Positions 1 through 6,968 of a DNA stretch of 26,503 nt are shown here, piece after piece (position 1 is the stretch's first letter; every line of letters starts with the position of its first letter). This stretch comes from Lachnospira sp. UBA2821 (GTDB lineage Bacteria > Bacillota > Clostridia > Lachnospirales > Lachnospiraceae), in NCBI GenBank assembly GCA_002351535.1, contig DEGR01000042.1, positions 1,261 to 27,763 of the forward strand, read 5' to 3'. The notes beneath the pieces were generated by a model that saw only the letters and a program-made list of their open reading frames with translations, was not told the origin of the DNA and did no database searches. A program made the position numbers and the translations under genes.

Positions 1-206
1 GCCCAGTCGCAAGCTCTCCAGGTTCTAGCACCTTCATTACCATTATCATAGAACTTGGATTTTTTACCACAGATGCCACATCGACATTGCTCGCCTTTTG
101 TGGCATGTATCTCAATCATGATAGAGGTATCAGCGAGCATAGTAACTTTATCAATACAAGTGTGCTTGACATTTAGGATAGTTTTGATAGACTTTTTGTT
201 GAGCAT
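1..206 (-). CDS. ISL3-family transposase, N-terminal part (runs off left edge)
   Basis: This is the first 68 codons of a transposase that continues beyond the left edge. The start ATG at 206-204 follows an AAGAAAG-type ribosome binding site. The peptide begins MLNKKSIKTILNVKHTCIDK and contains a zinc-ribbon pattern, CRCGICGKK at about residues 44-52, followed by ARTWRACDW. This is the layout of the N-terminal zinc-finger domain of ISL3 transposases, in which a short beta region and a Cys-x-Cys-x2-Cys cluster precede an (R/T)WR motif. The DDE catalytic core would lie outside the window, so it cannot be said whether the gene is intact. The plus-strand ORF over the same bases is a shadow. Confidence 0.72.
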   Translation of the reverse strand, partial: MLNKKSIKTILNVKHTCIDKVTMLADTSIMIEIHATKGEQCRCGICGKKSKFYDNGNEGARTWRACDW

Positions 207-329
207 ATGTAACTTCTTTCTTGTAGATTTTTTCTTCGCAAAAAAAAATCATACTGAAGTACATATGCTTTTTCAAGTTTTAAGCGGCTTTAAGCCAATT
301 TTCTATGCCACACATCCTAATGAAGAGCC
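1..329 (-). mobile_element. ISL3-family insertion sequence, one end only
   Basis: The window opens inside an insertion sequence. Its transposase start lies at 206 and the gene runs off the left edge. Upstream of the transposase (207-329) is a non-coding stretch that ends at 322-329 in GAAGAGCC. Read outward from the opposite strand this is GGCTCTTC, which resembles the GG(C/G)TCTT-type terminal inverted repeats known for ISL3 elements. I therefore place the element boundary near 329. The other terminal repeat and the second copy of any 8-bp target duplication are outside the window, so the boundary is an inference. Confidence 0.55.
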
Positions 330-353
330 ATATTATTTTACTATAAAATTCAA

Positions 354-390
354 AAATGCACAACAACTTCCCTCTTGTTGTTGTGCATTT
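354..390 (-). terminator. strong hairpin, likely terminator of the degV transcript
   Basis: A perfect 14-bp inverted repeat (354-367 paired with 377-390) encloses a 9-base loop. On the minus strand the stem is followed by TTTTTG and further T-rich sequence, as in an intrinsic terminator. It would stop transcription coming from the minus-strand genes at 539-1966. On the plus strand only three T follow, so the minus direction is favoured. Confidence 0.6.
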
Positions 391-538
391 AATCCAGTTC
401 ATAATAAAGCTTAAAATGCAAGCATTTCATATCGCTTTTATGTAGTTTTACTTAATTTTTAACAGTTACAAAAATATATACTTACATACTCCCAAATCGC
501 AAGTTTATCTCATATTATTTACTATGAAATAATATATC
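391..538. other. AT-rich intergenic stretch without a gene
   Basis: Together with 330-353 this completes the gap between the IS element and the small ORF. It is very AT-rich. The only structure seen is an all-A/T hairpin at 512-535 (9-bp perfect arms, 6-base loop) just downstream of the small ORF stop, without a T tract. No promoter of good quality and no further ORF with a ribosome binding site was recognised. Confidence 0.5.
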
Positions 539-613
539 CTATTTTCCTGTCCAGCCTGCCCATACGACAGCCAAACCCATTATTACGCACATTATAATAA
601 CAAATATAATCAT
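539..613 (-). CDS. 24-residue hydrophobic peptide, possible small membrane protein
   Basis: A 24-codon ORF starts at ATG 613-611 and ends with TAG at 541-539. It begins MIIFVIIMCVIMG and ends VVWAGWTGK, so it is one continuous hydrophobic segment with a single basic residue at the C terminus. An AGGA element lies about 8 bases upstream of the ATG, correct for a ribosome binding site. It lies 25 bases downstream of the unknown membrane-protein gene on the same strand and could share its transcript. No family is recognised. The length alone is weak evidence; the ribosome binding site and the consistent hydrophobicity are what support it. It could still be a chance ORF. Confidence 0.42.
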   Translation of the reverse strand: MIIFVIIMCVIMGLAVVWAGWTGK

Positions 614-638
614 TTTTCACATTCCTTTCTATAATTTT

Positions 639-1070
639 TTATGAAAAATGATATATGTGTGCCTTTTTTCCATCCTTTCTATGTATATAGGATACGATTA
701 ATTGTTGTATGTAATCATTCCCACGTTGCCTGTTTACAATCCATATAATCTGTCTTACAATAAAATTAAATATAAACGGCAGGACAAGCATTAAATAACT
801 GATTTTCTGTTCACTGCTTCTTAATGTCATGCCCCTTGAAGATATAACAGAATTATTATTCTTCAAAGAAGTACATTGACACAATACATCGTTACTTCTG
901 GTTATCTCATTACCTAAATGTATTGTACCACCATTGTACTTCGAATCAGAAATGTATCTTTGCGTATCTTCGAATGCACTAATATTAAAACTTAATAATA
1001 CTGTGCAAATAACAAGGAAAAAATATATATATTTATTCAACCTATGCTTTTTAATCTTATGAATATCCAT
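639..1070 (-). CDS. hypothetical membrane protein, two hydrophobic segments
   Basis: A 143-residue protein of no recognised family. A basic N terminus (KIKKHRLNK) precedes a hydrophobic segment at about residues 14-32, ending NISAFED, which could be a signal anchor or a cleaved signal peptide. A polar loop follows with three closely spaced cysteines or polar repeats (DVLCQCTSLKNNN). A second hydrophobic segment at about 91-112 (LMLVLPFIFNFIVRQIIWIV) precedes a basic tail rich in Arg, Lys and His. The positive-inside pattern suggests both termini are cytoplasmic. The start is 5 bases after the degV stop, with a GAAGGG ribosome binding site inside the end of degV, so the two are probably co-transcribed. 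Function is unknown. Confidence 0.6.
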   Translation of the reverse strand: MDIHKIKKHRLNKYIYFFLVICTVLLSFNISAFEDTQRYISDSKYNGGTIHLGNEITRSNDVLCQCTSLKNNNSVISSRGMTLRSSEQKISYLMLVLPFIFNFIVRQIIWIVNRQRGNDYIQQLIVSYIHRKDGKKAHIYHFS

Positions 1071-1075
1071 TAAGA

Positions 1076-1966
1076 TTACATCCCTTCTCTACTCTTCCCC
1101 CAAAAGAACACTGCCACAGTTCCAGGACCTGTATGACTTCCAATTGTCGTTCCAATATAGTTTATCTCTACATTTCCTTTAAGGTCAGGAAACCTTTCTT
1201 CTATCAGAGATGCAACTGCTTCTGCATCATCTCTGCATGCCGAATGCGATATATAGCACTTGCCATTATATTTTGTTTCACCTGCAGCATATTCTGCCAT
1301 CTTATCAACTATAGTTCTGATAACTTTCTTCTTTGTTCTTACTTTACTTCTGACTACCAACTTGCCTTTGCCATCCATATTAAGAAGCGGACATATATTT
1401 AATATATTTCCAATCGCACCTGATGTCTTGGATATTCGCCCACCTTTAATATAGAATGATAAATCAGTTGAAAAAAACCATGAATTTAAATTGTGTTTAT
1501 TATGTTCAAACCACTCGAATAATTCATCTATTGTCTTTCCCTGAGCCTTAAGTTCTGAAAGTGTATCCATTAAAAGACCGTAGCCTGATGATGCATTAAG
1601 CGAATCTCCTATTAATATTTTTCTGTCAGGATATTTATCCTCCAAATATTCTTTGGCAATATTTGCCGAATTGATAACACCTGATATTCCCGATGAAAGG
1701 CATATATGCATTATATCATATCCAGCATTCAGAAAAGGTTCAAAATATGCAATAAATTCTTCCGCGTTAACCTGTGAAGTTCTTGTATCGGAACCTTCGG
1801 CCATCTTCTTATAGAAATCTTCGAATTTCATCGTTTTTCCTAAATCATCACTATATTCAACCCCATCTAACTGATAGTGAAAGCAAATATATCTCACATC
1901 TATTTTATCAAAATGTTCTTGTGTTAAATCCGCTGTTGAACAACAGCTCAAAATATATTTGTTCAT
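1076..1966 (-). CDS. DegV family fatty-acid-binding protein
   Basis: A 296-residue DegV protein. Family members bind a long-chain fatty acid; in Gram-positive bacteria several serve as FakB, presenting fatty acids to the kinase FakA for phospholipid synthesis. Visible family features are the N-terminal STADLT segment, the DTRTSQVNAEEF stretch (usually TSQPS), SSGISGVINSANIAKEY, and the C-terminal GTTIGSHTGPGTVAVFFWG. The start is set at 1966 because a GGAGG lies six bases upstream. Two in-frame ATGs further upstream lack a suitably placed site. A promoter is predicted at 2012-2040. No FakA gene is in the window, so the role as FakB is inference from the family. Confidence 0.9.
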   Translation of the reverse strand: MNKYILSCCSTADLTQEHFDKIDVRYICFHYQLDGVEYSDDLGKTMKFEDFYKKMAEGSDTRTSQVNAEEFIAYFEPFLNAGYDIMHICLSSGISGVINSANIAKEYLEDKYPDRKILIGDSLNASSGYGLLMDTLSELKAQGKTIDELFEWFEHNKHNLNSWFFSTDLSFYIKGGRISKTSGAIGNILNICPLLNMDGKGKLVVRSKVRTKKKVIRTIVDKMAEYAAGETKYNGKCYISHSACRDDAEAVASLIEERFPDLKGNVEINYIGTTIGSHTGPGTVAVFFWGKSREGM

Positions 1967-2011
1967 TGTCATCCTCCATACTATGAAACATACTTTGTGA
2001 ATCATGTACAG

Positions 2012-2040
2012 ATTTTAACACAAATATTTATTCAATACAA
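2012..2040 (-). promoter_or_regulatory. predicted sigma-A promoter of degV
   Basis: On the minus strand, TTGTAT (2040-2035) and TAAAAT (2017-2012) are separated by exactly 17 bases. They match the -35 and -10 consensus at 4 and 5 of 6 positions. The site lies between the yneA-like gene and degV, about 45 bases upstream of the degV start. Confidence 0.5.
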
Positions 2041-2059
2041 TAACCTTTCTAACACTATA

Positions 2060-2434
2060 TTACACATAATATGTAATAATCAGATTTGTCCCTCCAATTA
2101 TCTTATCACCATGCAGGTTATTCATAGTCTTCAGCTCATCAATATAATCTACCATATTTGTATATCGTGTGTCTGCATATTTCTCTGCTATACTCCATAA
2201 TGTATCTCCATCCTGTATTTCTATTGATTCATATTTCTTCTCAATATTACCCGGGATTTTTTTATTCTTTGCATCAACTTTTGTTATTATAACTGCTGAT
2301 GTTGATACCATAAGAACAATGGGTAATACAGCACTAACTATTCTTTTCCTCAAAATTGCCTTTCTACGCAATCTGGATTCTGAAATTTTTCTATCAGCTC
2401 TTCTATTATTTTTATTTACACTAACACTATTCAT
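2060..2434 (-). CDS. yneA: YneA-like SOS cell-division inhibitor (TM + LysM)
   Basis: A 124-residue protein with a very basic cytoplasmic N terminus (residues 8-32), one membrane segment at about 33-52 (IVSAVLPIVLMVSTSAVIIT), and one LysM domain at about 70-123 (ESIEIQDGDTLWSIAEKYAD...GTNLIITYYV). This is the architecture of Bacillus YneA, which delays septation during the SOS response. LysM binds peptidoglycan outside the membrane. The strongest support is position: it is divergent from lexA, as in Bacillus, and its promoter overlaps LexA-box-like sites. An AGGATGG site precedes the ATG. LysM membrane proteins with other roles exist, so the assignment rests on architecture plus context. Confidence 0.8.
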   Translation of the reverse strand: MNSVSVNKNNRRADRKISESRLRRKAILRKRIVSAVLPIVLMVSTSAVIITKVDAKNKKIPGNIEKKYESIEIQDGDTLWSIAEKYADTRYTNMVDYIDELKTMNNLHGDKIIGGTNLIITYYV

Positions 2435-2452
2435 AACTGTATACCATCCTTT

Positions 2453-2531
2453 CGAACATCTGTTTCGTACTTATGTTCGAATTATACATTCAGAACAAAT
2501 GTTTGTCAAGTGTTTAATGAACATTTGTTTG
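2453..2531. promoter_or_regulatory. cluster of LexA-box-like operators
   Basis: Four sites resemble the Gram-positive SOS box CGAAC-N4-GTTYG. Site 1 at 2453-2466 is CGAACATCTGTTTC. Site 2 at 2466-2479 is a weaker inverted copy (CGAACATAAGTACG on the minus strand). Site 3 at 2492-2505 is AGAACAAATGTTTG. Site 4 at 2518-2531 is TGAACATTTGTTTG. Site 3 lies between the -35 and -10 boxes of the yneA promoter, sites 1 and 2 cover its early transcribed region, and site 4 is closest to lexA. The layout fits joint repression of yneA and autoregulation of lexA. Confidence 0.82.
2481..2509 (-). promoter_or_regulatory. consensus sigma-A promoter of the yneA-like gene
   Basis: On the minus strand a perfect TTGACA (2509-2504) and a perfect TATAAT (2486-2481) are 17 bases apart. 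A LexA-box-like site fills most of the spacer. A promoter this strong is expected to be silent only if repressed, which fits SOS control. Confidence 0.88.
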
Positions 2532-2557
2532 CATTTCTTTTATTAATATGATATACT
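2529..2557 (+). promoter_or_regulatory. possible lexA promoter
   Basis: TATACT at 2552-2557 is a good -10 box. A poor -35 candidate (TTGCAT, 2529-2534) lies 17 bases upstream and overlaps the end of LexA site 4. Position relative to the operator makes autoregulation plausible, but the -35 match is weak. The long AT-rich leader to 2665 includes two near-identical AAATATTTAAT copies with no assigned function. Confidence 0.35.
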
Positions 2558-2665
2558 TTATTCAATAAGTTTCAGAACAAATTAAATATTTAATACTACA
2601 TATATAAATATTTAATATGATAATACATATTTCAGTAATAATAATACATAAACAGGAGGAGTAAT

Positions 2666-3283
2666 ATGGCAAAAGGCAACATAACAACTAAGCAACTGGA
2701 AATTTTGGAATATTTAAAAGAATGTATATTAACCAAAGGATATCCACCTTCAGTAAGAGAAATCTGTTCTGCTGTTAATCTCCGTTCAACTTCATCCGTC
2801 CATTCCCATCTGTCTACTCTTGAAAAAAATGGATATATAAGACGGGATTCATCCAAAACAAGAGCCATTGAGATTATAGATGACGAATTCAATCCTTCAA
2901 GACGTGAAATTGCTAACATTCCCATTGTAGGAACTGTAGCAGCAGGTCAGCCTATACTTGCAGAAGAGAATATCGAAGGTTATTTTCCAATTCCTACAGA
3001 ATTTCTTTCCAACAATCAGGTATTTATGTTAAAAGTCAAGGGGGACAGTATGATTAATTCAGGTATCTTTAACGGAGATTGTGTTCTTGTCGAATCCCAG
3101 AATACCGCCATGAACGGTGAGATAGTAGTTGCACTTATTGATGACTCTGCTACCGTTAAGACATTTTACAAAGAAGAAGACCATATACGATTACAGCCTG
3201 AGAACGATTCCATGGAGCCGATACTGGTCAACGATTGCCAGATTATCGGTAAAGTAAAAGGACTTTTCAGATTAATGTCATAA
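2666..3283 (+). CDS. lexA: SOS repressor LexA
   Basis: A 205-residue LexA, of normal length. The N-terminal winged helix-turn-helix (about 1-70) includes TKQLEILEYL and GYPPSVREI. The linker leads to the self-cleavage site VAAG, with cleavage expected between Ala93 and Gly94. The C-terminal peptidase domain carries the catalytic serine in KGDSM (Ser128) and the lysine in ATVKTF (Lys165). When RecA filaments form, LexA cuts itself and SOS genes are released. The start follows an AGGAGG site. The gene is divergent from the YneA-like gene across shared operators and is followed by a strong terminator, so it is monocistronic. Confidence 0.97.
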   Translation: MAKGNITTKQLEILEYLKECILTKGYPPSVREICSAVNLRSTSSVHSHLSTLEKNGYIRRDSSKTRAIEIIDDEFNPSRREIANIPIVGTVAAGQPILAEENIEGYFPIPTEFLSNNQVFMLKVKGDSMINSGIFNGDCVLVESQNTAMNGEIVVALIDDSATVKTFYKEEDHIRLQPENDSMEPILVNDCQIIGKVKGLFRLMS

Positions 3284-3290
3284 TATAAAA

Positions 3291-3338
3291 GCCGGTCAGT
3301 TTATATCTTTTTTATATGATATAAACCGACCGGTTTTT
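3291..3338. terminator. bidirectional terminator between lexA and rsfS
   Basis: A 17-base stem with one mismatch and one terminal G-T pair (3291-3307 with 3318-3334) has a 10-base loop and is followed by a T run on the plus strand. On the minus strand CTTTTAT follows the stem. It lies between the convergent lexA and rsfS genes and can end both transcripts. Confidence 0.88.
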
Positions 3339-3365
3339 ATATAAACAATATTCATTATCCTTATT

Positions 3366-3716
3366 TTACTGCATATCTTCTACAGTAATCTCTGTTCCAT
3401 CGCTCCAGATTTTCTCAAGATCATAAAACATTCTGTCTTCTTCATTGAACACATGAATTATTACATCCTCATAATCCAACAAAATCCAGTTTGCAGTAGC
3501 ATATCCTTCAACATGCTTACTATATATTTTATTTTTTGCAAGCTCTTCCTCTACGTTATCTGTCATAGCCTGTACCTGATTCTTATTTGCACCACTTGCT
3601 ATCACAAAATAATCTGCCATAACCGATATCTTACTTATATCAAGCACTTTTATATCTATTCCCTTTTTATCCTGAAGAGCATCATATATAATTTTAACTT
3701 TGTCCTTAGATTGCAT
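3366..3716 (-). CDS. rsfS: ribosomal silencing factor RsfS
   Basis: A 116-residue member of the RsfS/Iojap family, of normal length. RsfS binds L14 on the 50S subunit and blocks joining with the 30S subunit when nutrients are short. Family features visible are the central DYFVIASG motif (residues 36-43), the NKNQVQAMTDNVEEEL helix and the NWILLDYEDVIIHVF strand pair. It is the last gene of the obg-yhbY-nadD-yqeK-rsfS run. The yqeK stop is 3 bases upstream, and the GGAGG ribosome binding site is formed by the last yqeK codons, suggesting translational coupling. The terminator at 3291-3338 follows. Confidence 0.95.
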   Translation of the reverse strand: MQSKDKVKIIYDALQDKKGIDIKVLDISKISVMADYFVIASGANKNQVQAMTDNVEEELAKNKIYSKHVEGYATANWILLDYEDVIIHVFNEEDRMFYDLEKIWSDGTEITVEDMQ

Positions 3717-3719
3717 ATA

Positions 3720-4280
3720 TTATCCTCCATAATATTCATATGTTTTTAAACTCATATCATCTATTATCTTATTGTTTTCCTTAAGATATTTAATAGTATC
3801 CCTCAAAATCATATATATAGCTTTATCTATATCTTTAAATGCCATTTTTCTTATTTCCATAAGATTGTCAGCTTTATCTCTGCCAGGTTCGATGTAATCC
3901 GCAACATACACGATTTTTTGAAGCATAGTCATATCCGGACATCCTGTAGTGTGATATTTTATTGCTTCTGCAATATCGCTGTCATCAATACCATATTTAT
4001 ATGACGCATAAAATGCTCCAAGTTTTGCATGAAGCAGATACGGCTGTTTATATTCAGCTTCTGAAATATCAATATTATGCTTTTTACATTTCTTTAGCAT
4101 TTTTTCATCAGAAATACATTTTGCATTATCATGCAAAAGTCCTGCAAGTTCAGCTTTTTTAATATCTTCGCCGTAACACATTGCAAGAGACATAGCCGTA
4201 TAACACACACCTATAGTATGATTATACCTGTTTTTATTTAATATTTCTTTCAGATTTTGCTTTATCTCATCAATATTCAT
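3720..4280 (-). CDS. yqeK: YqeK, HD-domain diadenosine tetraphosphate hydrolase
   Basis: A 186-residue HD-domain phosphohydrolase. The metal-binding pattern is complete: His21, His50-Asp51 (GLLHDNAK), His84 (LLHAKLGA), His110 (IKYHTTG) and Asp128 (ADYIEPGR). YqeK proteins of Firmicutes hydrolyse Ap4A symmetrically to two ADP, lowering a stress-linked nucleotide. The start codon overlaps the nadD stop as ATGA, a sign of translational coupling. The nadD-yqeK-rsfS order is a well-conserved Firmicutes arrangement, which supports the assignment. Some databases call this family a putative nicotinate-nucleotide adenylyltransferase partner, based on neighbourhood only. Confidence 0.93.
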   Translation of the reverse strand: MNIDEIKQNLKEILNKNRYNHTIGVCYTAMSLAMCYGEDIKKAELAGLLHDNAKCISDEKMLKKCKKHNIDISEAEYKQPYLLHAKLGAFYASYKYGIDDSDIAEAIKYHTTGCPDMTMLQKIVYVADYIEPGRDKADNLMEIRKMAFKDIDKAIYMILRDTIKYLKENNKIIDDMSLKTYEYYGG

Positions 4281-4885
4281 TCTATTACACTTCCATATAT
4301 TGCGTTATTGTCTATATATTTGCAAACTTCGTTTGTCATCATGTACTTTACTGTCTTGCCATTTTTTATTCTCGCTCTTATATCACTAGATGAAATATCG
4401 ACATATGGCATCTTTAACATGGTAAATACATTACCATATTCTTTATTCATACATTTAATCTTCTCTTCAAAATCATCATTCAAAGACCGTACACTAACAA
4501 GAATATTTGCTAACTGAGTAATTTTTTCAGGTTCATGCCATTTATGAAAATCATCCAAAGAATCTTCACCCATAATAAAATACAATTCTGTATCCTTATA
4601 AATATCTTTTAGTATTTTCAACGTATCGGATGTATATATAATTCCATGTCTTTTAGTTTCCAAATCTGAGAAAACAAAGTTAGGATTATCTCTGATAGCA
4701 AGCTCTACCATTTCTTTTCTATACTCAAATGGCGTTATCTGTGAACTATTCTTGTGTGGCGGATTATCAGTAGGCATAAATATCACTTTATCAAGCTCTG
4801 CCTCTTCATATGCTCTTTCTGCTATCAGCAGATGTCCTATATGAACAGGGTCAAATGTTCCACCAAATATTCCTAATCTTTTCAT
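4277..4885 (-). CDS. nadD: nicotinate-nucleotide adenylyltransferase NadD
   Basis: A 202-residue enzyme that joins nicotinate mononucleotide to AMP, giving deamido-NAD in NAD synthesis. The nucleotidyltransferase signature GGTFDPVHIGH lies at residues 8-18 and the second conserved motif ISSSDIR at 164-170. MPTDNPPHK at 37-45 is the usual nicotinate-site segment. The length is normal. The ATG is preceded by AGGAG at 10 bases, slightly long. It lies 29 bases after yhbY, and its stop overlaps yqeK. Confidence 0.97.
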   Translation of the reverse strand: MKRLGIFGGTFDPVHIGHLLIAERAYEEAELDKVIFMPTDNPPHKNSSQITPFEYRKEMVELAIRDNPNFVFSDLETKRHGIIYTSDTLKILKDIYKDTELYFIMGEDSLDDFHKWHEPEKITQLANILVSVRSLNDDFEEKIKCMNKEYGNVFTMLKMPYVDISSSDIRARIKNGKTVKYMMTNEVCKYIDNNAIYGSVIE

Positions 4886-4914
4886 ATAAATATTACTCCT
4901 GAAAAATACATTTA

Positions 4915-5199
4915 TTACTCAAATATCTTTGGATTATCGGAAGACTTTCTATAAAGAATTATTTTTTTTCCGATAACCTGAACAACCTGTGACTTTGTTC
5001 TCTCCGCAAGCACCTGCGCTATTTCGCGAGGGTCATCCATGCAGTTTTTCAATACATTTATCTTTATAAGTTCTCTTGCTTCTAACGCCTCGTCTATTCC
5101 TTTTGTAAATTCAGGCGTAATGCTGGATTTTCCAACCTGAAATAAAGGATTCATCGTGCTTGCAAGACTTTTTAAATAAGCTCTCTCTTTGCTTGTCAT
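4915..5199 (-). CDS. yhbY: YhbY-type CRM-domain RNA-binding protein
   Basis: A 94-residue single-domain CRM (YhbY) protein. Visible features are the N-terminal TSKERAYLKSLASTMNPLFQVGKSSIT, which carries the family helix and the loop equivalent to GxxG, then LIKINVLKNC and the C-terminal strand VVQVIGKKIILYR. Such proteins associate with pre-50S particles and bind rRNA. The gene is 40 bases downstream of obg and follows a GGAGAACA ribosome binding site. The position between obg and nadD is common in Firmicutes, where the gene is also known as yqeI. Confidence 0.93.
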   Translation of the reverse strand: MTSKERAYLKSLASTMNPLFQVGKSSITPEFTKGIDEALEARELIKINVLKNCMDDPREIAQVLAERTKSQVVQVIGKKIILYRKSSDNPKIFE

Positions 5200-5239
5200 A
5201 TTGTTCTCCGTTTCATAATTCTATTGTAACCATTTATAA

Positions 5240-6526
5240 CTATTTATAATAATCGAATTCAAAGCCATATATTTTAACTGTATCTCCATCCACTATTCCC
5301 AAATCTTCAAGCTGCTCCAAAATTCCATTTTCCTTCATAAAATTCTGGAAGAACATAAATCCTTTTTCGGCTTCAAGATTAGTATATCCAAGCATCCTCT
5401 CGATTCGTGGTCCTTCTACACTGAATACACCATCTTCAACTTTTTCAACAGTAAATGGCAGTTCAGCATTATCATTATATTCTCCCGGAAAAAATTCCTG
5501 TTCAAATACAACAGGCTCTGAATCCATATTGTTGAGAAGCTCCTTTACTCCATACAATAATTCCTTAAGACCCTTTCCACTTACGGCAGAAATAGGATAA
5601 ACTTTTATCCCCTTAGGTTCAAACTCTTCACGAATCTTCCTTATAGGATCTTCTTCCCCGGAATAAATAACGTCTATCTTATTTGCAGCTATAACCTGCG
5701 GTCTTTTCATAAGCTCAGGATTATACGATTCAAGTTCCGCATTAATTTTATTAATGTCATCAATGGGATCTCTTCCCTCTGTTGATGCTGCATCAACCAT
5801 ATGGATTATTACTTTGGTTCTCTCGATATGTCTCAGGAATTCATGCCCAAGTCCAACTCCTTCAGAAGCTCCCTCGATAAGTCCCGGTATATCTGCTATT
5901 ACAAATCCGGCACTTCCATCAAGATCAACTACACCAAGGTTAGGATTAAGTGTTGTAAAATGATAGTTAGCAATCTTAGGTTTTGCATTAGTTACATGAG
6001 ATAAAAATGTTGATTTGCCTACATTTGGATATCCAACCAGTCCAACATCCGCTATAACTTTAAGTTCAAGCCTTACCCATAGCTCCATGCTTTTCTGTCC
6101 GGGCTGTGCATACTTTGGTACCTGCATTGTTGCAGTGGCGTAATGCTGGTTACCCTTACCGCCTCGTCCACCTTTTAATATTACCTTACGCATTCCGGCA
6201 TCAGACATGTCGGCAATTACTTTACCACTTTCATCTTCTATTATAACTGTTCCCTGTGGAACTTTAATAATAAGGTCCTTACCATCTTTACCATGCATGT
6301 TTTTCTTGCCACCCTCCTGACCGGGTTCAGCAACAAATTTTCTATTATGACGGAATTCTGTAAGAGTATTAAGTCCCTCGTCTACTACAAATATCACATC
6401 TCCGCCTCGTCCGCCGTCTCCGCCATCAGGACCACCATTCGGCACAAACGCTTCACGTCTGAAACTCACATGACCATCTCCGCCTTTTCCCGACTTAATA
6501 AAGATTCTCGCTCGGTCAGCAAACAT
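5240..6526 (-). CDS. obgE: GTPase Obg (CgtA), 50S assembly
   Basis: A 428-residue Obg GTPase that acts in late 50S maturation and stress control. From the chosen start, the glycine-rich Obg fold spans about 1-158 (KSGKGGDGHVSFRREAF, GGPDGGDGGRGGDV). The G domain follows with GYPNVGKST at 165-173, DIPG at 212-215 and NKID at 282-285. The C-terminal OCT domain, typical of Firmicutes, covers about 345-428 (EKVEDGVFSVEGPRIERML...GIVDGDTVKIYGFEFDYYK). The ATG at 6526 is preferred over the one two codons upstream because AGGAGG lies six bases before it. The gene follows the rpmA terminator after a 112-base leader. Confidence 0.97.
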   Translation of the reverse strand: MFADRARIFIKSGKGGDGHVSFRREAFVPNGGPDGGDGGRGGDVIFVVDEGLNTLTEFRHNRKFVAEPGQEGGKKNMHGKDGKDLIIKVPQGTVIIEDESGKVIADMSDAGMRKVILKGGRGGKGNQHYATATMQVPKYAQPGQKSMELWVRLELKVIADVGLVGYPNVGKSTFLSHVTNAKPKIANYHFTTLNPNLGVVDLDGSAGFVIADIPGLIEGASEGVGLGHEFLRHIERTKVIIHMVDAASTEGRDPIDDINKINAELESYNPELMKRPQVIAANKIDVIYSGEEDPIRKIREEFEPKGIKVYPISAVSGKGLKELLYGVKELLNNMDSEPVVFEQEFFPGEYNDNAELPFTVEKVEDGVFSVEGPRIERMLGYTNLEAEKGFMFFQNFMKENGILEQLEDLGIVDGDTVKIYGFEFDYYK

Positions 6527-6532
6527 ATTCAT

Positions 6533-6638
6533 CCTCCTTTTTTAATATACTCCCTAAATGCTTCGCATGAATAAATTTATGAGAGTATATTTGCTTAATC
6601 AGGCAGACCGATGCCTACCCGGTTTCCATATAAACAAC
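6533..6638 (-). other. leader of obg, no clear promoter
   Basis: Between the rpmA terminator and obg, arms at 6545-6552 and 6573-6580 (ATATACTC and GAGTATAT) can pair, with a small ATGCGAAGCAT hairpin inside. A second short hairpin, GGCA-N6-TGCC, lies at 6602-6615. No convincing -35/-10 pair was found, so obg may depend partly on read-through from rplU-rpmA. Confidence 0.3.
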
Positions 6639-6670
6639 AAGGCTCCAAACCATGATTAGTTTGAAGCCTT
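6639..6670 (-). terminator. terminator after rpmA
   Basis: On the minus strand the arms AAGGCTTCAAAC (6670-6659) and GTTTGGAGCCTT (6650-6639) form a 12-bp stem with one mismatch and an 8-base loop, followed by GTTGTTT. The T tract is interrupted, so termination may be partial, leaving some read-through into obg. Confidence 0.72.
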
Positions 6671-6680
6671 TGCATGCAAA

Positions 6681-6965
6681 TTATTCTGCAACTGGAACGA
6701 TAGAAACCTGTTTCTTATCTCTTCCTTTTCTTTCGAATCTAACAACACCATCTGTTAATGCATATAAAGTATCATCTCCACCTTTACCAACATTAACACC
6801 AGGATGAATGTGTGTACCACGCTGTCTGTAAAGAATATTACCAGCTTTAACAAACTGTCCGTCTGCTCTTTTTGCACCTAATCTCTTTGATTCTGAATCT
6901 CTACCATTCTTTGTAGAACCAACACCCTTTTTATGAGCGAAAAACTGAAGGTTCATCTGTAACAT
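6681..6965 (-). CDS. rpmA: 50S ribosomal protein L27 with cleavable N-terminal extension
   Basis: A 94-residue L27. The body shows the usual AHKKGVGSTKNGRDSESKRL start, RQRGTHIHPG and a basic C-terminal half. The mature N terminus of L27 reaches the peptidyl transferase centre. Here it is preceded by MLQMNLQFF, the Firmicutes extension that the Prp protease must remove between Phe9 and Ala10 before L27 works. The Prp gene is directly upstream, with 3 bases between its stop and this start. An AGGAGG-type site (GGAGGTGTAAGTT) precedes the ATG. A terminator follows at 6639-6670. Confidence 0.98.
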   Translation of the reverse strand: MLQMNLQFFAHKKGVGSTKNGRDSESKRLGAKRADGQFVKAGNILYRQRGTHIHPGVNVGKGGDDTLYALTDGVVRFERKGRDKKQVSIVPVAE

Positions 6966-6968
6966 AAC

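Noticed and set aside
55..414. Plus-strand ORF of 119 codons at the left edge
   Set aside because: It is antisense to the transposase start and then crosses the proposed IS end and a terminator hairpin; it has no ribosome binding site and no family resemblance.
2582..2625. AT-rich palindromes with AAATATTTAAT copies upstream of lexA considered as an operator
   Set aside because: Sequence this rich in A and T forms such palindromes by chance, and no known regulator motif fits.
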